DNA from: an uncultured Pelagibacteraceae bacterium
Lineage (GTDB): Bacteria > Pseudomonadota > Alphaproteobacteria > Pelagibacterales > Pelagibacteraceae
Reading direction: 5' to 3'
Assembly: GCA_902588965.1 (NCBI GenBank)
Contig: CACIRD010000004.1
Coordinates: 124,001 to 188,000 of the forward strand
DNA length: 64,000 bases
The translations under genes and the position numbers were made by a program. Positions 30,214 to 43,707 of the stretch are shown here, one piece after another. The notes under the pieces were generated by a model. That model had not been told where the DNA came from. It saw nothing but the letters and a program-made list of their open reading frames with translations, and ran no database searches. Each line of letters opens with the position of its first letter. Position 1 is the stretch's first letter.

Positions 30214-30838
30214 CTATTTTAACTCCTTTTTTATTTTCAGCTTCTACAAGCTCAACTCCTTCATTTTTTTCTCTAGAAATTTGTTTAAAATAACTTTGTC
30301 TTCTCAATCCACTTCTTTGTCTAAAAGTTAGAACTATTGCTCCAATCATAGCAACAAGTAAAATCATTCCAGATAACTGAAAAAGATGAATATAGTCAGT
30401 ATAAAGTACGTATCCTAATGAATGGGTATTTGTAATTTCTGAAGATGTGTTTAAAGAAATAGAATTTAGTATGTTAGGTTTATACTTCCATCCTCCAATT
30501 ACAATGATTATCTCAAAAAAAATGACTAAACTAATTAATAAACCAATTGGTATATGAGATGAAACAGCTGATGTAGAAAACCAAGTATTTTTTTGTTTTG
30601 CTACATTTAACATCATTACTACAAATAAAAAAAGCACTGCTACAGCTCCAACATAAACAATTACCATTATCATTCCTAAAAATTCTGCACCGATCATTAT
30701 AAAAAGACAGGATATGCTTATGAAATCAAGAATTAAAAAAAAAACTGAGTGAACAGTATTTTTTGAAACCGTAACCATTAAAGCTGAAATAACTGCTATA
30801 AATGAAAATATATAAAAAAAAATTGCGTGGGCTATCAT
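30206..30838 (-). CDS. nuoJ: NADH-quinone oxidoreductase subunit J
   Basis: [21 protein letters not shown]. Confidence 0.94.
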   Translation of the reverse strand: MIAHAIFFYIFSFIAVISALMVTVSKNTVHSVFFLILDFISISCLFIMIGAEFLGMIMVIVYVGAVAVLFLFVVMMLNVAKQKNTWFSTSAVSSHIPIGLLISLVIFFEIIIVIGGWKYKPNILNSISLNTSSEITNTHSLGYVLYTDYIHLFQLSGMILLVAMIGAIVLTFRQRSGLRRQSYFKQISREKNEGVELVEAENKKGVKIDV

Positions 30839-30842
30839 TAAA

Positions 30843-31328
30843 TTATCTATAAGGATTATCTGCTTTTATATTTGCTGCTAGAACAGTTTCCCACCTATCT
30901 CCATTTTCAAGTAATTTTTCTTTATTATAATAAAGTTCCTCTCTTGTTTCGGTAGCAAATTCAAAGTTTGGACCTTGTACTATTGCATCAACTGGACAAG
31001 ACTCTTCACATAAACCACAATAAATACACTTAAGCATATCGATGTCGTATCTTTTAGTCTTTCTACTTCCGTCAGGTCTCTCCATTGACTCGATTGTAAT
31101 TGCTTGTGCAGGGCATACGGCTTCACAAAGTTTACAAGCTATACATCTTTCCTCTCCATTTGGATATCTTCTTAAAGCATGTTCTCCTCTTGCACGTGGA
31201 CTTATTTTTCCTTTTTCAAAAGGATAATTGATAGTCTTTTTTGATTTAAATATTTCTTTGATCGCAATTGCCAGACCTTTAATAAAGTCTGCCATGAATA
31301 ATGTTTTTAAAATTCTACTTATTTTCAT
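30843..31328 (-). CDS. nuoI: NADH-quinone oxidoreductase subunit I (2x[4Fe-4S])
   Basis: [16 protein letters not shown] and [16 protein letters not shown]. Confidence 0.96.
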   Translation of the reverse strand: MKISRILKTLFMADFIKGLAIAIKEIFKSKKTINYPFEKGKISPRARGEHALRRYPNGEERCIACKLCEAVCPAQAITIESMERPDGSRKTKRYDIDMLKCIYCGLCEESCPVDAIVQGPNFEFATETREELYYNKEKLLENGDRWETVLAANIKADNPYR

Positions 31329-31333
31329 AATTT

Positions 31334-32332
31334 TTATTTAGGTAATAAATTAAAATAGAGCAAATATCCTGATGTTAATACCACCCAAATTAGTGAAAAT
31401 GGTAAAAATATTTTCCATCCTAGCTTCATTAGCTGGTCATACCTGTATCTAGGAACAATAGCTTTTACCAAAGAAAAAAGAATAAATAATAACAAAATTT
31501 TAAATATTAGCCAGAATGGTCCAGATATAAGATTAAAAGGGTAAGTTTCTAAGGGTGGTAACCACCCACCTAAAAATAATATTGACCCTAAAGCACACAT
31601 TAAAAGTATATTTGCATATTCGCCAAGCCAAAACATTGCATACATCATTCCAGAATATTCAGTTTGATAACCAGCAACTAGTTCCGCTTCCGCTTCAGGT
31701 AGATCAAATGGTGGTCGATTTGTTTCCGCCAATGCAGATATAAAAAAAATGACAAACATTGGAAAAAGTGGAAGTATAAACCAAATATTTTTCTGGGCTG
31801 TAACTATATCGTTTAAATTCAAAGACCCTACACACAAAAGCACATTTATAATAATAATACCAATTGAAACTTCATATGATACCATCTGAGCAGCTGATCT
31901 AATTGCACCTAGAAAAGGATATTTGGAATTTGAAGCCCAGCCACCCATTATAATTCCATAAACACCTAGAGACGAGATTGCAAAAAGATATAAAATCCCA
32001 ACATTTATATCTGCTAAAACAAGAGTTTCGCTAAAAGGAATAACAGCCCATGCAACTAATGCTAATGTCATAGTTACTATTGGTGCTAAAATAAAAATCA
32101 CTTTATTAGCACTCGCGGGTATAATTATTTCTTTAAAGATATACTTCAATGCGTCTGCTAACGATTGAAGAAGACCAAAAGGTCCAACTACGTTGGGACC
32201 TTTTCTTTTTTGAACAAATGCCCATACTCTTCTATCAAGCCAAACTATTAGAGCGACAGAAGTAAGAACAGGTAATAATAAAAAAAGAATTTTATAAGTT
32301 TCTGTTAAAAATATGTTCAAGTATTCCATCAT
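31334..32332 (-). CDS. nuoH: NADH-quinone oxidoreductase subunit H
   Basis: [53 protein letters not shown]. Confidence 0.96.
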   Translation of the reverse strand: MMEYLNIFLTETYKILFLLLPVLTSVALIVWLDRRVWAFVQKRKGPNVVGPFGLLQSLADALKYIFKEIIIPASANKVIFILAPIVTMTLALVAWAVIPFSETLVLADINVGILYLFAISSLGVYGIIMGGWASNSKYPFLGAIRSAAQMVSYEVSIGIIIINVLLCVGSLNLNDIVTAQKNIWFILPLFPMFVIFFISALAETNRPPFDLPEAEAELVAGYQTEYSGMMYAMFWLGEYANILLMCALGSILFLGGWLPPLETYPFNLISGPFWLIFKILLLFILFSLVKAIVPRYRYDQLMKLGWKIFLPFSLIWVVLTSGYLLYFNLLPK

Positions 32333-32333
32333 T

Positions 32334-34364
32334 TTAATTATCTGTTCCAGTTTTTTTTAAATTAAATTTGTTATTTCTACACTCTGACATAGTTTTGGAT
32401 GCTCTAGCTATCACATTGGAATAGTAAAAATCAATTTCATCGACTTTTATATTTTCACTAAAGAATTCGTTTATTTTACTATTTGATTCATCACTGCGAT
32501 TTTTTTTCAAATTAACATAATTCATTAAACTATCTATGAGTTCTTCCTTATTTTTAAAAATATTTTTTCTTTTTATTAATGAGGATAATTCATTAATAAT
32601 TTGCCAATCCTCTTTTGCTTCTCCTGGCGGATAGGATGCTTTGTAGGTTTTTTGAATTTTACCCTCTAAATTTGTAAAATGACTTTCTTGCTCAGTATAG
32701 GCAGCTCCTGGTAAAATTATATCCGAAATTTCTGCCCCTTTGTCACCATGGCTACCAATATAAATTATAAACTCATTTTTTTTCTCAAAATTAAAATTAT
32801 CCTGTCCAAATAAAAATACAATATTGAATTTGTTATTTTTTATAGCAGATAAAGTATATTCACTACTTTCAGGTCCTACTATATCTAAATCATAAGCACC
32901 GACAGTCGAAGCATTATTCGACATTATGTTTAATGAGTTCCATTCATCATTTATTTTGTTGTTATCTTGGAGAAATTTTTTTAAGGATTCAAATATAAAC
33001 TGGCCTGATTTTAGTTTTAAAGCAGATTGTCCAATTATTAACATAGGTTTTTTTGCAGTTTTTATTTTTTCACTAATCTCATTTTTATTTTCACAAATAT
33101 CTTTAATAATTTGAGTTTTATTAGATAAAATTTTATATGGGTAAGTCAGATTTCCTAATTCACAAGTAGAGTATATTTCTGTATTATTCTTTAGATAACT
33201 TTTTCGTATTCTTGCATTTAAAATCGTTGCCTCATATCTCGGGTTAGTACCTATTAATAAAATTAAATCACTTTCTTCAATGCCGTTAATTTTTGAATTA
33301 AATATATAATTAGATCTATTTTTTATATTTACATAAAAGTTTTGTGATCTTGATTCTAAATAGGGCGACTTAATCGTTTTTTCAAAAAATTCTTTTGCAG
33401 TATATAATGTTTCCATGTCTGTTAAATCACCGGTAAGACCTGCTATTTTATCTGAGGAAGTCTGACTAATTTTTTTTACAATAATATCAAAAGCCTCTTT
33501 CCATGAAGTTTTTTTAAATTGATTTCCTATTTTAATATACGGTACATCTAATCTTTGATTTTTTAGACCATCACAAGCATATCTAGTTTTATCGGAAATC
33601 CATTCTTCATTAATATCTTCATTAACTCTTGGCAATACTCTTTTTACTTCCCATCCATATGTATCTACTCTTATGTTTGAACCAATAGCATCCATAACAT
33701 CTATTGTTTCTGTTTTTTTTAATTCCCAGGGTCTTGCTTCGAAAACGTATGGTTTCGAGGTTAAGGCGCCTACAGGACAAAGATCAATTACGTTTGCAGA
33801 TAATTCAGACTCCATAGATTTTTCCAAATAAGTCGTTATTTGCATATCTTCGCCTCTCCCTATTGCTCCCAACTCTGAAATTCCAGCCACTTCTGTGGCA
33901 AACCTTATGCATCTTGTGCAATGTATACATCTGGTCATTTGTGTTTTGATTAGTGGACCCATGTATTTTTCAGGTACAAATCTTTTGTTTTCCTTAAATC
34001 TTGATTTGTCAATTCCATAAAACATTGATTGATCTTGTAAATCACATTCGCCACCTTGATCGCATACTGGGCAATCTAAAGGATGGTTTGCTAACAAAAA
34101 TTCCATAACTCCTTTTCTAGCTTTCTCAACAAGAGGTGTATTTGTTTTAATATTCATTCCATCTGCAGCGGGCATAGCGCAGGATGCTATAGGTTTATTT
34201 GATTTTTCCATTTCAACTAGACACATTCTGCAGTTGCCAGCTATTGATAGTTTTTCATGATAGCAAAATCTTGGTATTTCAACACCAGCTTGTTCACAAG
34301 CCTGAAGAACTGTCAAACCTTCCTCAATTTCTATTTCTTTATCGTTAACTTTTATTTTAAGCAT
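32334..34364 (-). CDS. nuoG: NADH-quinone oxidoreductase subunit G
   Basis: [46 protein letters not shown]. Confidence 0.95.
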   Translation of the reverse strand: MLKIKVNDKEIEIEEGLTVLQACEQAGVEIPRFCYHEKLSIAGNCRMCLVEMEKSNKPIASCAMPAADGMNIKTNTPLVEKARKGVMEFLLANHPLDCPVCDQGGECDLQDQSMFYGIDKSRFKENKRFVPEKYMGPLIKTQMTRCIHCTRCIRFATEVAGISELGAIGRGEDMQITTYLEKSMESELSANVIDLCPVGALTSKPYVFEARPWELKKTETIDVMDAIGSNIRVDTYGWEVKRVLPRVNEDINEEWISDKTRYACDGLKNQRLDVPYIKIGNQFKKTSWKEAFDIIVKKISQTSSDKIAGLTGDLTDMETLYTAKEFFEKTIKSPYLESRSQNFYVNIKNRSNYIFNSKINGIEESDLILLIGTNPRYEATILNARIRKSYLKNNTEIYSTCELGNLTYPYKILSNKTQIIKDICENKNEISEKIKTAKKPMLIIGQSALKLKSGQFIFESLKKFLQDNNKINDEWNSLNIMSNNASTVGAYDLDIVGPESSEYTLSAIKNNKFNIVFLFGQDNFNFEKKNEFIIYIGSHGDKGAEISDIILPGAAYTEQESHFTNLEGKIQKTYKASYPPGEAKEDWQIINELSSLIKRKNIFKNKEELIDSLMNYVNLKKNRSDESNSKINEFFSENIKVDEIDFYYSNVIARASKTMSECRNNKFNLKKTGTDN

Positions 34365-35688
34365 TTTCCTTCTCTAAGAGATGTTGATCAACCAAATATG
34401 GAATATTTTTATTTTTATTAACAAGTGGGTTGAAATTATTTCTTTTGATAACCTCTTTTTTAAAATGTCTTAAGAGACCTTGTACTGGCCATGCAGAACC
34501 TTCTCCAAAAGCACAAATTGTGTGACCTTCAATTTGTTTAGTCACATCATACAACATATCTACTTCTTCCCTAGATGCTTCACCTTTGGTCATCCTTTCC
34601 AGCATTCTCCACATCCATCCTGATCCCTCTCTGCAAGGAGTACATTGGCCACAACTCTCATGTTTATAAAATCTTGCTATCCTAGCCATACATTTAATTA
34701 TGTCTTGATCTTTATTTATAACAACAACACCAGCTGTACCTAATCCACTTTTGTTTGCAATTAATGAGTCAAAATCCATAGATATTTTTTCACATATCTC
34801 CTTAGGCAACATGGGCATTGATGAACCACCAGGTATTACTGCTTTCAAATTTTCCCATCCTCCAATTACTCCACCAGCATGTTTTTCTATTAAATCTTTT
34901 AATGGAATACCCATTTCCTCCTCTACGTTACATGGTTTATTCACATTTCCTGATATACAAAAGATTTTTGTTCCCGTATTTTTTGGTTTTCCAATACTTG
35001 AAAACCATTTAGCTCCCTTTCTTAAAATTGTGGGAACTACAGCTATAGTTTCAACATTATTCACAATAGTTGGACATCCATACAAACCTACCAGTGCAGG
35101 AAATGGAGGTTTTAGTCTAGGTAGTCCTTTTTTTCCCTCAATACTTTCTAATAATGCAGTTTCTTCACCACATATATATGCACCAGCTCCGTAATGAATA
35201 TAAATATCAAGATCCCAACCAGTGCCGGAAGCATTATGACCTATTAAATTTTTTTCATAAGCTTCGTCTATGGCTTTTTGAAGTTTTAGACCTTCGCTAA
35301 AATATTCGCCTCTTACGTATATATAACATTTGTGCGCATTTACAGCATATGAAGCTATTAAACATCCCTCTATTAACTTATGTGGTTCAAATCTTAAAAT
35401 ATCTCTGTCTTTGCAAGTTCCAGGCTCTGACTCATCAGCATTGATTACTAAATAATGTGGTCTGGAACCAACCTCTTTAGGGGCGAATGACCATTTTAAT
35501 CCAGTTGGAAAACCTGCTCCACCTCGGCCACGAAGTTCTGAAGATTTAATCTCATTAATAATCCAATCTTTTCCTTTAGAAAAAATTTCTTTTGTTTCAG
35601 CCCAGTCTCCTCTATTTTTAGAAGACAAGACATCAACACCCATATCATTATACAAGTTTTTGAAAATTCTATCTTTGTCTTCAAGCAT
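34357..35688 (-). CDS. nuoF: NADH-quinone oxidoreductase subunit F
   Basis: [53 protein letters not shown]. Confidence 0.97.
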   Translation of the reverse strand: MLEDKDRIFKNLYNDMGVDVLSSKNRGDWAETKEIFSKGKDWIINEIKSSELRGRGGAGFPTGLKWSFAPKEVGSRPHYLVINADESEPGTCKDRDILRFEPHKLIEGCLIASYAVNAHKCYIYVRGEYFSEGLKLQKAIDEAYEKNLIGHNASGTGWDLDIYIHYGAGAYICGEETALLESIEGKKGLPRLKPPFPALVGLYGCPTIVNNVETIAVVPTILRKGAKWFSSIGKPKNTGTKIFCISGNVNKPCNVEEEMGIPLKDLIEKHAGGVIGGWENLKAVIPGGSSMPMLPKEICEKISMDFDSLIANKSGLGTAGVVVINKDQDIIKCMARIARFYKHESCGQCTPCREGSGWMWRMLERMTKGEASREEVDMLYDVTKQIEGHTICAFGEGSAWPVQGLLRHFKKEVIKRNNFNPLVNKNKNIPYLVDQHLLEKENA

Positions 35689-36289
35689 TTTTTACTTCCA
35701 TTAATGTTGTTCTTTTATTTTCAGGTTCTGAATTTATTCGGCCTCTATATGAACCAGGTCTAGGTTTTTCACCCTTGGTAGATTGGTCTATTATTTTTTC
35801 TAGTTTTTCTTTATCTAAATCTTCATAATATTCATCATTAATTTGTATCATGGGACCATTTACACATGCTCCTAGACACTCTACTTCAGTCCAAGATGAA
35901 TTGCTGTGACTTGATATATTGTTTTCCTTTTTTGAAATTTTTGATTTACAAACACTTACTAAATCATTCGCTCCTCTTAACATGCAAGGAGTAGTGGTAC
36001 ATATTTGATAAAAAAACTTCCCTACTGGAGCCAAATTGTACATTGAGTAAAAAGTGGCGACTTCGTAAACTTTGATATAAGGCATGTTTAAAAATTTCGC
36101 TATATATTTCATCGCAGATAGAGGTATCCAATTTTCATTTTGTCTTTGCGCTAAATAAAGTAAAGTCATCACGGCACTTTGTTGTTTGTCCTTTGGATAA
36201 TTTGATATTGTTTTTTTTGCAATATCAATATTCTCTGCATTAAATTCAAAATTTTCTGGCTGGTCCTTTCCTATTTTTTTAAAACTCAT
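35681..36289 (-). CDS. nuoE: NADH-quinone oxidoreductase subunit E
   Basis: [46 protein letters not shown]. Confidence 0.95.
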   Translation of the reverse strand: MSFKKIGKDQPENFEFNAENIDIAKKTISNYPKDKQQSAVMTLLYLAQRQNENWIPLSAMKYIAKFLNMPYIKVYEVATFYSMYNLAPVGKFFYQICTTTPCMLRGANDLVSVCKSKISKKENNISSHSNSSWTEVECLGACVNGPMIQINDEYYEDLDKEKLEKIIDQSTKGEKPRPGSYRGRINSEPENKRTTLMEVKNA

Positions 36290-37461
36290 CTATCTATCTC
36301 TCCAAATACAATATCTAAAGAACCTAAAACAGCCGGAACATCAGCAAGCATATGACCCTTAATAAGATAATCCATAGCTTGCAAATGTGAAAATCCAGGG
36401 GCTCTTATTTTACATTTATAAGGTTTGCTTGAACCATCAGAAATTAAATAAACTCCAAATTCACCCTTTGGAGCCTCAACAGCAGTATATATTTCGTCTT
36501 TATCAACTCTATATCCTTCTGTAAATAATTTAAAGTGATGTATTAAAGCTTCCATAGATTCTTTAAGTTCTTTTTTTGGTGGCGGTGTAATTTTCCCATC
36601 GAAGGATTTAATTGGTCCCTTTGGCATTTTGTCTATACATTGTTTTATAATTTTAACACTTTCTCTCATTTCTTCTATTCTGCAGAGATACCTATCATAA
36701 CAATCGCCATTTTTTCCAACTGGAATTTTGAACTCCATTTGTTCATAACAGTCGTAAGGTTGGGATTTTCTTAAATCCCAAGGAATATTTGATCCTCTTA
36801 ACATTACACCAGAGAAAGAATAATCAAGAGCGTCTTGTTTGGATACAATCCCTATATCAACATTTCTTTGTTTAAATATTCTGTTATCTGTTAGAAGTGT
36901 TTCTAAGTCGTCTATAATTTTTGGAAATTTATTTGCAAATTCAGAAATATCTTCAAGTAATCCTCTAGGCAAATCTTTGTGCACACCGCCAGCTCTAAAG
37001 TAGTTTGCATGTAATCTTGATCCAGATACTCTTTCATAGAATGTCATTAAGGTTTCTCTTTCTTCAAAACCCCATAAAGAAGGTGTCAAAGCACCAACAT
37101 CTAAAGCATGAGTTGTGATGTTTAGTAAATGACTTAATATTCTTCCAATTTCGCAAAACATAACTCTTATAAATTGAGCTCTTATAGGAACTTGAATTTT
37201 TAATATTTTTTCGATTGCTAAGGCAAAAGCATGTTCTTGGTTCATAGGAGCAACATAATCCAACCTATCAAAATATGGCACCGCCTGAATGTAAGTTTTA
37301 TTTTCAATAAGTTTTTCAGTACCCCTGTGAAGCAAACCTATATGTGGATCTGCTTTTTCAACAACTTCTCCATCTAGTTCTAAAATTAGTCTCAAAACAC
37401 CATGTGCAGCAGGATGTTGTGGTCCAAAATTCAAATTTAATTTTTTAGTTTGTTTGACCAT
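36286..37461 (-). CDS. nuoD: NADH-quinone oxidoreductase subunit D
   Basis: [38 protein letters not shown]. Confidence 0.97.
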   Translation of the reverse strand: MVKQTKKLNLNFGPQHPAAHGVLRLILELDGEVVEKADPHIGLLHRGTEKLIENKTYIQAVPYFDRLDYVAPMNQEHAFALAIEKILKIQVPIRAQFIRVMFCEIGRILSHLLNITTHALDVGALTPSLWGFEERETLMTFYERVSGSRLHANYFRAGGVHKDLPRGLLEDISEFANKFPKIIDDLETLLTDNRIFKQRNVDIGIVSKQDALDYSFSGVMLRGSNIPWDLRKSQPYDCYEQMEFKIPVGKNGDCYDRYLCRIEEMRESVKIIKQCIDKMPKGPIKSFDGKITPPPKKELKESMEALIHHFKLFTEGYRVDKDEIYTAVEAPKGEFGVYLISDGSSKPYKCKIRAPGFSHLQAMDYLIKGHMLADVPAVLGSLDIVFGEIDR

Positions 37462-37463
37462 AA

Positions 37464-38054
37464 TTATTTTTTTGTTTGCTCTTTAATATATTTAGTTCCC
37501 TCCCATGGACTTTCATAATCAAAATTTCTATAATTTTGTTCTAATTTAACTGGTTCATAAGAAACTTTTTTGGTCTCTTCATTATATCTTACTTCAGTGT
37601 GTCCTGTTAGTGGAAAATCTTTTCTTAATGGAAAGCCATCAAAATTATAATCTGTTAAAATTCTTCTAAGATCGGGGTGATCTTTAAATGATATACCGTA
37701 CATATCAAAAACTTCCCTCTCCATCCAATTAGCCGATGGAAAAATTTTTGTTATCGATGGTATAATCTCAGAATCGTTAATATAGCTATCAACTAAAACC
37801 CTCATGTTTAACTCATGACTTAACAATAAGTAAACTATTTTAAATCTTTTTTCATTTTCAAGAAAATCAACTGCAGTAATATCTATTAACTGTTTAAATT
37901 TTGTAGCTTGGTTTGTTTTTAAAAATAACAAAACATCTATTATGTCTTCGCTATCAATATTTAAATAAAGTTGCTCGTGTTTAACCTTAGAAGAATTAAT
38001 TTTTGTAGTTAACTGTGAGTTAATTTTCTTCTCAAGATTTATTAAGTTATTCAT
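37464..38054 (-). CDS. nuoC: NADH-quinone oxidoreductase subunit C
   Basis: [44 protein letters not shown]. Confidence 0.96.
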   Translation of the reverse strand: MNNLINLEKKINSQLTTKINSSKVKHEQLYLNIDSEDIIDVLLFLKTNQATKFKQLIDITAVDFLENEKRFKIVYLLLSHELNMRVLVDSYINDSEIIPSITKIFPSANWMEREVFDMYGISFKDHPDLRRILTDYNFDGFPLRKDFPLTGHTEVRYNEETKKVSYEPVKLEQNYRNFDYESPWEGTKYIKEQTKK

Positions 38055-38057
38055 TTT

Positions 38058-38615
38058 TTATCGTTCTAATGAACCATTATTACGAATTTTTTTTTGCAAT
38101 TGTAATATTCCATACAATAAAGCCTCAGCCGATGGTGGGCATCCAGGGACATAAACATCAACTGGAACAATCCTATCACAACCTCTTACAACAGAATATG
38201 AGTAGTGATAATATCCTCCTCCATTGGCGCAACTTCCCATCGATATAACATATCTGGGCTCTGGCATTTGATCATAAACCTTCCTTAGTGCTGGTGCCAT
38301 TTTATTTGTTAAAGTTCCCGCAACAATCATGACATCTGATTGTCTGGGCGAAGCTCTTGGTGCTGCACCAAATCTTTCAAGATCATATCTTGGCATAGAT
38401 GTTTGCATCATTTCAACCGCACAACACGCTAGTCCAAAAGTCATCCAATGCAAAGAACCAGTTCTTGCCCAGTTTACAAGATTATCAAATGATGTTGTTA
38501 TAAAACCTTTTTCTGCAAAATCTTTTGCGAGTTGTTTAAATTCATCTGGTATTTTTTTTTCTGGATTTTCGAGTTTCATACTTTCTATTCCCAATCTAAG
38601 GCTCCTTTTTTCCAT
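38058..38615 (-). CDS. nuoB: NADH-quinone oxidoreductase subunit B
   Basis: [57 protein letters not shown]. Confidence 0.97.
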   Translation of the reverse strand: MEKRSLRLGIESMKLENPEKKIPDEFKQLAKDFAEKGFITTSFDNLVNWARTGSLHWMTFGLACCAVEMMQTSMPRYDLERFGAAPRASPRQSDVMIVAGTLTNKMAPALRKVYDQMPEPRYVISMGSCANGGGYYHYSYSVVRGCDRIVPVDVYVPGCPPSAEALLYGILQLQKKIRNNGSLER

Positions 38616-38953
38616 TCATAAATAAAACCAACTGTTAAAATAGATAAGAAAATCATCATAGAAACAAAACCAAAGACACCTATTTTTCCTAATGATATTG
38701 CCCATGGAAACAAAAAGGCTATTTCTAAATCAAATATAATAAATAATATCGCTACCAAATAAAACCTTACATCAAACTCCATTCTTGAATCTTCAAAAGG
38801 TTCAAAACCACATTCATATGCTGACAACTTTTCCGGGTCAGGGTTTTTTGGAGAAAATATAAAATTTACTAGTATAAAAGATACACTTAGCCCAAAGGCA
38901 ATTATTATAAATAATATTATCGGCAAATATTCTTTTAAAAAATCAGTAAACAT
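38585..38953 (-). CDS. nuoA: NADH-quinone oxidoreductase subunit A
   Basis: [32 protein letters not shown]. Confidence 0.96.
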   Translation of the reverse strand: MFTDFLKEYLPIILFIIIAFGLSVSFILVNFIFSPKNPDPEKLSAYECGFEPFEDSRMEFDVRFYLVAILFIIFDLEIAFLFPWAISLGKIGVFGFVSMMIFLSILTVGFIYEWKKGALDWE

Positions 38954-39050
38954 ATAATTATATATAGTTTTTTTTGATGTAATTGTAAGCTATGTTTAAG
39001 TCACACTTATCAACATTATTATCCTAAAATGAGAACTATTATCAGTTAAA

Positions 39051-39127
39051 TGGCGGGAGTGACGGGACTCGAACCCGCGACCTATCGCGTGACAGGCGAT
39101 CGCTCTAACCAACTGAGCTACACCCCC
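39051..39127 (-). tRNA. tRNA-Asp (anticodon GTC), CCA encoded
   Basis: Reverse strand folds as cloverleaf: acceptor GGGGGTG/CACTCCC, anticodon loop around GTC, T arm GGTTCGAGTCC-like, 3' CCA. Confidence 0.95.
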
Positions 39128-39131
39128 ATTT

Positions 39132-39207
39132 TGGTGGGCAGTAAAGGACTCGAACCTTTGACCCCCTCGGTGTAAACGAGATGCTCTACCAACTGAGCTA
39201 ACCGCCC
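39132..39207 (-). tRNA. tRNA-Val (anticodon TAC), CCA encoded
   Basis: Acceptor GGGCGGT/ACTGCCC, anticodon stem CTCGT..ACGAG-like with TAC, GGTTCGAGTCC T loop, 3' ACCA. Confidence 0.95.
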
Positions 39208-39256
39208 AAAACAATGGGTACTAATACATCAACGTTTCCTTAAAGTAAATTATTAA

Positions 39257-41644
39257 TTATTGAATACTAGCTTGAGATTTATCTACTTTTTTTCCATCAG
39301 ATAATTTGTCAACTTCAACCCATTCCACTCGTTTAAGATCTTTTGTTAGAGCATATTTAATTACATCATCTACGATATCGACCGTAGTAATTTTAATATC
39401 CTCTTTAACTTTTTTTGGAATGTCGATTAGGTCTTTTTCATTGTCTTTTGGTATAAGCACTTCTTTTATACCAGCTCTGTGAGCAGCAAGCATTTTTTCT
39501 TTTAGTCCACCTATTGGCAATACTTGTCCGGTAATTGTTACCTCACCTGTCATTGCTATATCTTTTCTAACAGGCACTTTTGTTATTGATGAAACAATAG
39601 AAGTTACCATTGCAATTCCTGCTGAAGGACCATCTTTTGGTGTCGCTCCTTCAGGAACATGGATGTGAAAATCTTTCTTCTCAAAAATTGGAGGTATTAT
39701 TCCAAAGTCCAAGCTCTTAGACCTAACATATGACTTGGCTGCTTTAACTGACTCTTGCATAACATCTCCTAACTTTCCAGTAATTTGCATTCTTCCCTTA
39801 CCCGGCATATTAACTGTTTCAATTTTTAATATTTCTCCACCAAATTCAGTCCATGCTAGACCGGTTACAACTCCAACTTTATCTTGATTTTCAAGTTCTC
39901 CAAATTTGTATTTTTTAACACCCAAAAAATCATTCAAATTTTTTTCATTTATTTTTACTTTAGTTTCTTCTTTATTAACAACTTTTTTTACAACTTTTCT
40001 AGTTATTTTAGAAATTTCTCTTTCTAAATTTCTAACACCTGACTCTCTTGTGTAATTACGTATTACTTCTTTTATAGTTCCATCTGATAAATCCATCTCG
40101 CCTTCTTTTACTCCATTTTCTTTAATAGTTTTTGGTAAAAGAAATTTATTTGCAATATTAATTTTTTCATCTTCTGTATATCCAGGAATTCTTATTACTT
40201 CCATTCTGTCCAACAAAGGAGGTAATATATTTAATGTGTTAGCTGTTGTTACAAACATTACATCAGAAAGATCGTAATCAACTTCTAGGTAATGATCATT
40301 AAAAGTTGTATTTTGTTCTGGATCTAAAGCCTCTAGTAAAGCAGATGAAGGATCACCACGATAATCGTTTCCAACTTTATCTATTTCATCAAGTAGAAAA
40401 AGTGGATTTTTTGTTCCAGCTTTTTTCATCATTTGAATAATTTTACCTGGCAAAGATCCAATATAAGTTCTTCTATGACCTCTAACTTCCGCCTCATCTC
40501 TTATTCCACCTAAAGACATTCTTACAAATTGTCTGTTAGTAGCTTTCGCAATTGATTTACCAAGAGATGTTTTTCCAACACCTGGTGGACCAACCAAGCA
40601 AAGTATAGGTCCTTTAATTTTTTCCATTCTTTTTTGAACAGCTAAAAATTCTATAATTCTCTCTTTAACCTTTTCTAAACCAAAATGATCCTCATCCAAA
40701 GTTTTAAGAGCTTTATTTAAATCAATATCAACCTTATCTTTTTTGTACCAAGGTATGTCAATCATCCAGTCAAGATAATTTCTTACAACTGTAGCTTCGG
40801 CTGACATTGGACTCATGTTTCTAAGTTTTTTTAATTCTGACATACATTTTTTCTGTACCTCTTTTGGCATTTTTGCTTTCAATATAGCTTTATTTAAATT
40901 TGATGTTTCATCCTTACCATCTTCTATCTCACCAAGTTCTTTTTGAATCGCCTTTAATTGCTCATTCAAATAATATTCTCTTTGGGTTTTTTCCATTTGA
41001 GTTTTAACTCTGCCTCTTATTCTTTTTTCAACTCCTATGATGCTTGTTTCATTTTCCATTATTTTTATTACAGCATTTAATCTTTTTTTAATGTCTGAAA
41101 GTTCAAAAATTTGTTGTTTTTCAGAAATACTAGTATTTAAATGAGATGCAATATTGTCGGCTATTTGAGAGGCGTCTTTTAGTTGTTTGATGCTATTTAT
41201 TGTTTCGCTCGGTATTTTTTTATTTACAGATGTTAGTTTTTCTAATCTTCTAATTGCAGTATTAGCCAAAGGCATTAAATCTTCATCTTTGTTTTTTTGA
41301 TCTTCAAAGTTTTCAAAACTTGAAGTAATGAATTTTTCATTATCTTTAAAATCTATTATTTTAACTCTTTTACCTCCTTCAACCAAAACTTTTACAGTTC
41401 CATCTGGTAGTTTCAAAAGTTGAAGAATATTACTTTCACAACCATAAATAAAAACATCATTTTTTTTTGGATCATCAACTTCTGAATTTTTTTGGGTAAC
41501 AAGTACAATTTTTTTATCTTGTTTCATTGCTTCATTAAGAGCATTAATCGATTTATCTCTTCCGACAAAAAGTGGGATCACCATACTAGGAAATACAACT
41601 ATGTCTCTTAATGGTAAGAGTGGTAATGTAACTTTAACTTCCAT
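39257..41644 (-). CDS. lon: ATP-dependent protease Lon
   Basis: GPPGVGKTSLGKSIA, PKDGPSAGIAMVTS, LPIGGLKEKMLAAHRAG. Confidence 0.97.
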   Translation of the reverse strand: MEVKVTLPLLPLRDIVVFPSMVIPLFVGRDKSINALNEAMKQDKKIVLVTQKNSEVDDPKKNDVFIYGCESNILQLLKLPDGTVKVLVEGGKRVKIIDFKDNEKFITSSFENFEDQKNKDEDLMPLANTAIRRLEKLTSVNKKIPSETINSIKQLKDASQIADNIASHLNTSISEKQQIFELSDIKKRLNAVIKIMENETSIIGVEKRIRGRVKTQMEKTQREYYLNEQLKAIQKELGEIEDGKDETSNLNKAILKAKMPKEVQKKCMSELKKLRNMSPMSAEATVVRNYLDWMIDIPWYKKDKVDIDLNKALKTLDEDHFGLEKVKERIIEFLAVQKRMEKIKGPILCLVGPPGVGKTSLGKSIAKATNRQFVRMSLGGIRDEAEVRGHRRTYIGSLPGKIIQMMKKAGTKNPLFLLDEIDKVGNDYRGDPSSALLEALDPEQNTTFNDHYLEVDYDLSDVMFVTTANTLNILPPLLDRMEVIRIPGYTEDEKINIANKFLLPKTIKENGVKEGEMDLSDGTIKEVIRNYTRESGVRNLEREISKITRKVVKKVVNKEETKVKINEKNLNDFLGVKKYKFGELENQDKVGVVTGLAWTEFGGEILKIETVNMPGKGRMQITGKLGDVMQESVKAAKSYVRSKSLDFGIIPPIFEKKDFHIHVPEGATPKDGPSAGIAMVTSIVSSITKVPVRKDIAMTGEVTITGQVLPIGGLKEKMLAAHRAGIKEVLIPKDNEKDLIDIPKKVKEDIKITTVDIVDDVIKYALTKDLKRVEWVEVDKLSDGKKVDKSQASIQ

Positions 41645-41706
41645 ACCCTAAATATGGTTATAATTATAAATAATGCAATAGATATTTCAAATTTATTAAC
41701 TGATTT

Positions 41707-42978
41707 CTAAGCAGCTGTGGTTTTGGTTGACTTATTCTTTTGATTTGAGCTTTTAGAATGTACTATGATTGGTTGTGAGTGTCCTTTAACCGCACCTATG
41801 TCGACGATTACTTCTTGCACATTCTCTAAGCTTGGTAATTCAAACATTGTTTTTAATAGTATATTTTCTAATATTGACCTTAAACCCCTTGCGCCGGTTT
41901 TTTTTGAAATAGCTTTTAATGCTATTTCCTTAATTGAATTTTCTTTAAAAATAAGTTTAGCACCCTCTAGTTTAAATAATTCTTGATATTGTTTTATTAG
42001 TGAATTTTTTGGCTCTTGTAATATCTTGACTAAAGATTTTTCATCTAAATCCTCTAAAGTAGATATTATTGGAAGTCTTCCAATAAATTCTGGAATTAAA
42101 CCATATTTAAGTAAATCCTCTGGTTCAAGTGTCTTCATCCATTCACCTACTTTCTTGTCATCACTGCTTTTTACTTCTGCACTAAAACCTATGGAAGTGC
42201 CTTTATCTCTCTGGGAAATTATTTTGTCTAGTCCTGCAAAAGCCCCTCCACATATAAATAAGATGTTCGTCGTATCTACCTGTAAGAACTCCTGTTGAGG
42301 ATGTTTTCTTCCTCCTTGTGGCGGAACACTTGCAACGGTTCCTTCCATAATTTTCAATAAAGCTTGCTGCACTCCTTCACCAGATACATCTCTTGTAATT
42401 GAAGGGTTTTCAGATTTTCTACTTATCTTATCGACTTCGTCTATGTAGACTATGCCTCTTTGAGCTTTTTCAACGTTATAATCTGCTGCTTGTAATAATT
42501 TTAAAATAATATTTTCAACATCTTCACCAACATATCCAGCCTCTGTTAATGTTGTTGCATCAGCCATTGTAAAAGGCACATCTAATATTCTTGCTAAAGT
42601 TTGTGCTAATAATGTTTTTCCGCACCCAGTTGGTCCAACCAACAAGATATTTGATTTTGCTAACTCAACAGATTTACTAGTTTTATTTTCATAGTTTAAT
42701 CTTTTATAATGATTGTGTACTGCTACAGATAGAACTTCTTTTGCATATTTTTGTCCTATAACATAATCGTCAAGAACTGAACAAATCTCTTTTGGAGATG
42801 GTAGTCCATCCTGATGTTTTACCAGTGTATCTTTGTTTTCTTCTTTAATAATATCCATGCAAAGTTCAACACATTCATCACAGATAAATACAGTTGGTCC
42901 TGCAATTAACTTTCTTACCTCATGCTGGCTTTTGCCACAAAAAGAACAGTAAAGAATATTTTTATTATTGTTACTCAT
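41707..42978 (-). CDS. clpX: ATP-dependent Clp protease ATP-binding subunit ClpX
   Basis: N-terminal zinc finger [31 protein letters not shown]. Confidence 0.97.
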   Translation of the reverse strand: MSNNNKNILYCSFCGKSQHEVRKLIAGPTVFICDECVELCMDIIKEENKDTLVKHQDGLPSPKEICSVLDDYVIGQKYAKEVLSVAVHNHYKRLNYENKTSKSVELAKSNILLVGPTGCGKTLLAQTLARILDVPFTMADATTLTEAGYVGEDVENIILKLLQAADYNVEKAQRGIVYIDEVDKISRKSENPSITRDVSGEGVQQALLKIMEGTVASVPPQGGRKHPQQEFLQVDTTNILFICGGAFAGLDKIISQRDKGTSIGFSAEVKSSDDKKVGEWMKTLEPEDLLKYGLIPEFIGRLPIISTLEDLDEKSLVKILQEPKNSLIKQYQELFKLEGAKLIFKENSIKEIALKAISKKTGARGLRSILENILLKTMFELPSLENVQEVIVDIGAVKGHSQPIIVHSKSSNQKNKSTKTTAA

Positions 42979-43066
42979 AATTTTTAAAACGAATCAATTA
43001 GATACTTTATTATAGTTAACTTATAGTAATCAAGCATAGGTTGAGCTTTATTCTATATGTTGTGAA

Positions 43067-43675
43067 TTATTCTCTTTTTTCTACAACTTCATCTATTAAA
43101 CCAAAATCTTTTGCATTTTCTGGTGTCATAAAATTATCTCTCTCCAGTGCAATTTTTATTTCCTCAACAGACTTTCCAGTATGTTTTGAGTAGATTTCAT
43201 TTAATCTTTTTTTTAAGGATAAAACTTCATTAGCATGAATTTCAATATCTGTTGCTTGGCCTTGGAAACCCGCAGAAGGTTGGTGGACCATAATCCTCGA
43301 ATTAGGTAAGGAAAATCTTTTTCCTTTTTTTCCAGCAGATAGTAAAAAAGAACCCATAGAAGCTGCTTGGCCAATACACAAAGTTGAGACATCAGGTTTT
43401 ATATACTGCATTGTATCATAAATTCCCAAACCAGCAGTTACCAATCCTCCAGGGCTATTTATATAAAAGTATATTTCTTTTTTTGGATTTTCTGACTCTA
43501 AAAACAAAAGTTGGGCTGTTGCTAAAGATGCAACTTGATCATTAATTGGACCAGTCAAAAAAACTATTCTTTCTTTTAAAAGCCTTGAGTAAATATCATA
43601 TGCCCTTTCTCCTCTGCTCGATTGCTCCACAACCATTGGGATAAGAGTATTAAGATGTTCAGGTATTTTATTCAT
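43067..43675 (-). CDS. clpP: ATP-dependent Clp protease proteolytic subunit
   Basis: [38 protein letters not shown]. Confidence 0.97.
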   Translation of the reverse strand: MNKIPEHLNTLIPMVVEQSSRGERAYDIYSRLLKERIVFLTGPINDQVASLATAQLLFLESENPKKEIYFYINSPGGLVTAGLGIYDTMQYIKPDVSTLCIGQAASMGSFLLSAGKKGKRFSLPNSRIMVHQPSAGFQGQATDIEIHANEVLSLKKRLNEIYSKHTGKSVEEIKIALERDNFMTPENAKDFGLIDEVVEKRE

Positions 43676-43707
43676 AACTTGATTCGTTATACTTATACAA
43701 CTTGTGA

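Noticed and set aside
34751-35194. 147-aa plus-strand ORF antisense to nuoF
   Set aside because: Shadow of the NuoF coding sequence; same for 13846..14271 (tsf), 6120..6374 (lpxA) and other plus-strand ORFs inside minus-strand genes.
38996-39214. 72-aa minus-strand ORF (MFWAVSSVGRASRLHRGGQRFESFTAHQNGGVAQLVRA...)
   Set aside because: It is a translation of the tRNA-Val and tRNA-Asp genes, a well-known artefact.
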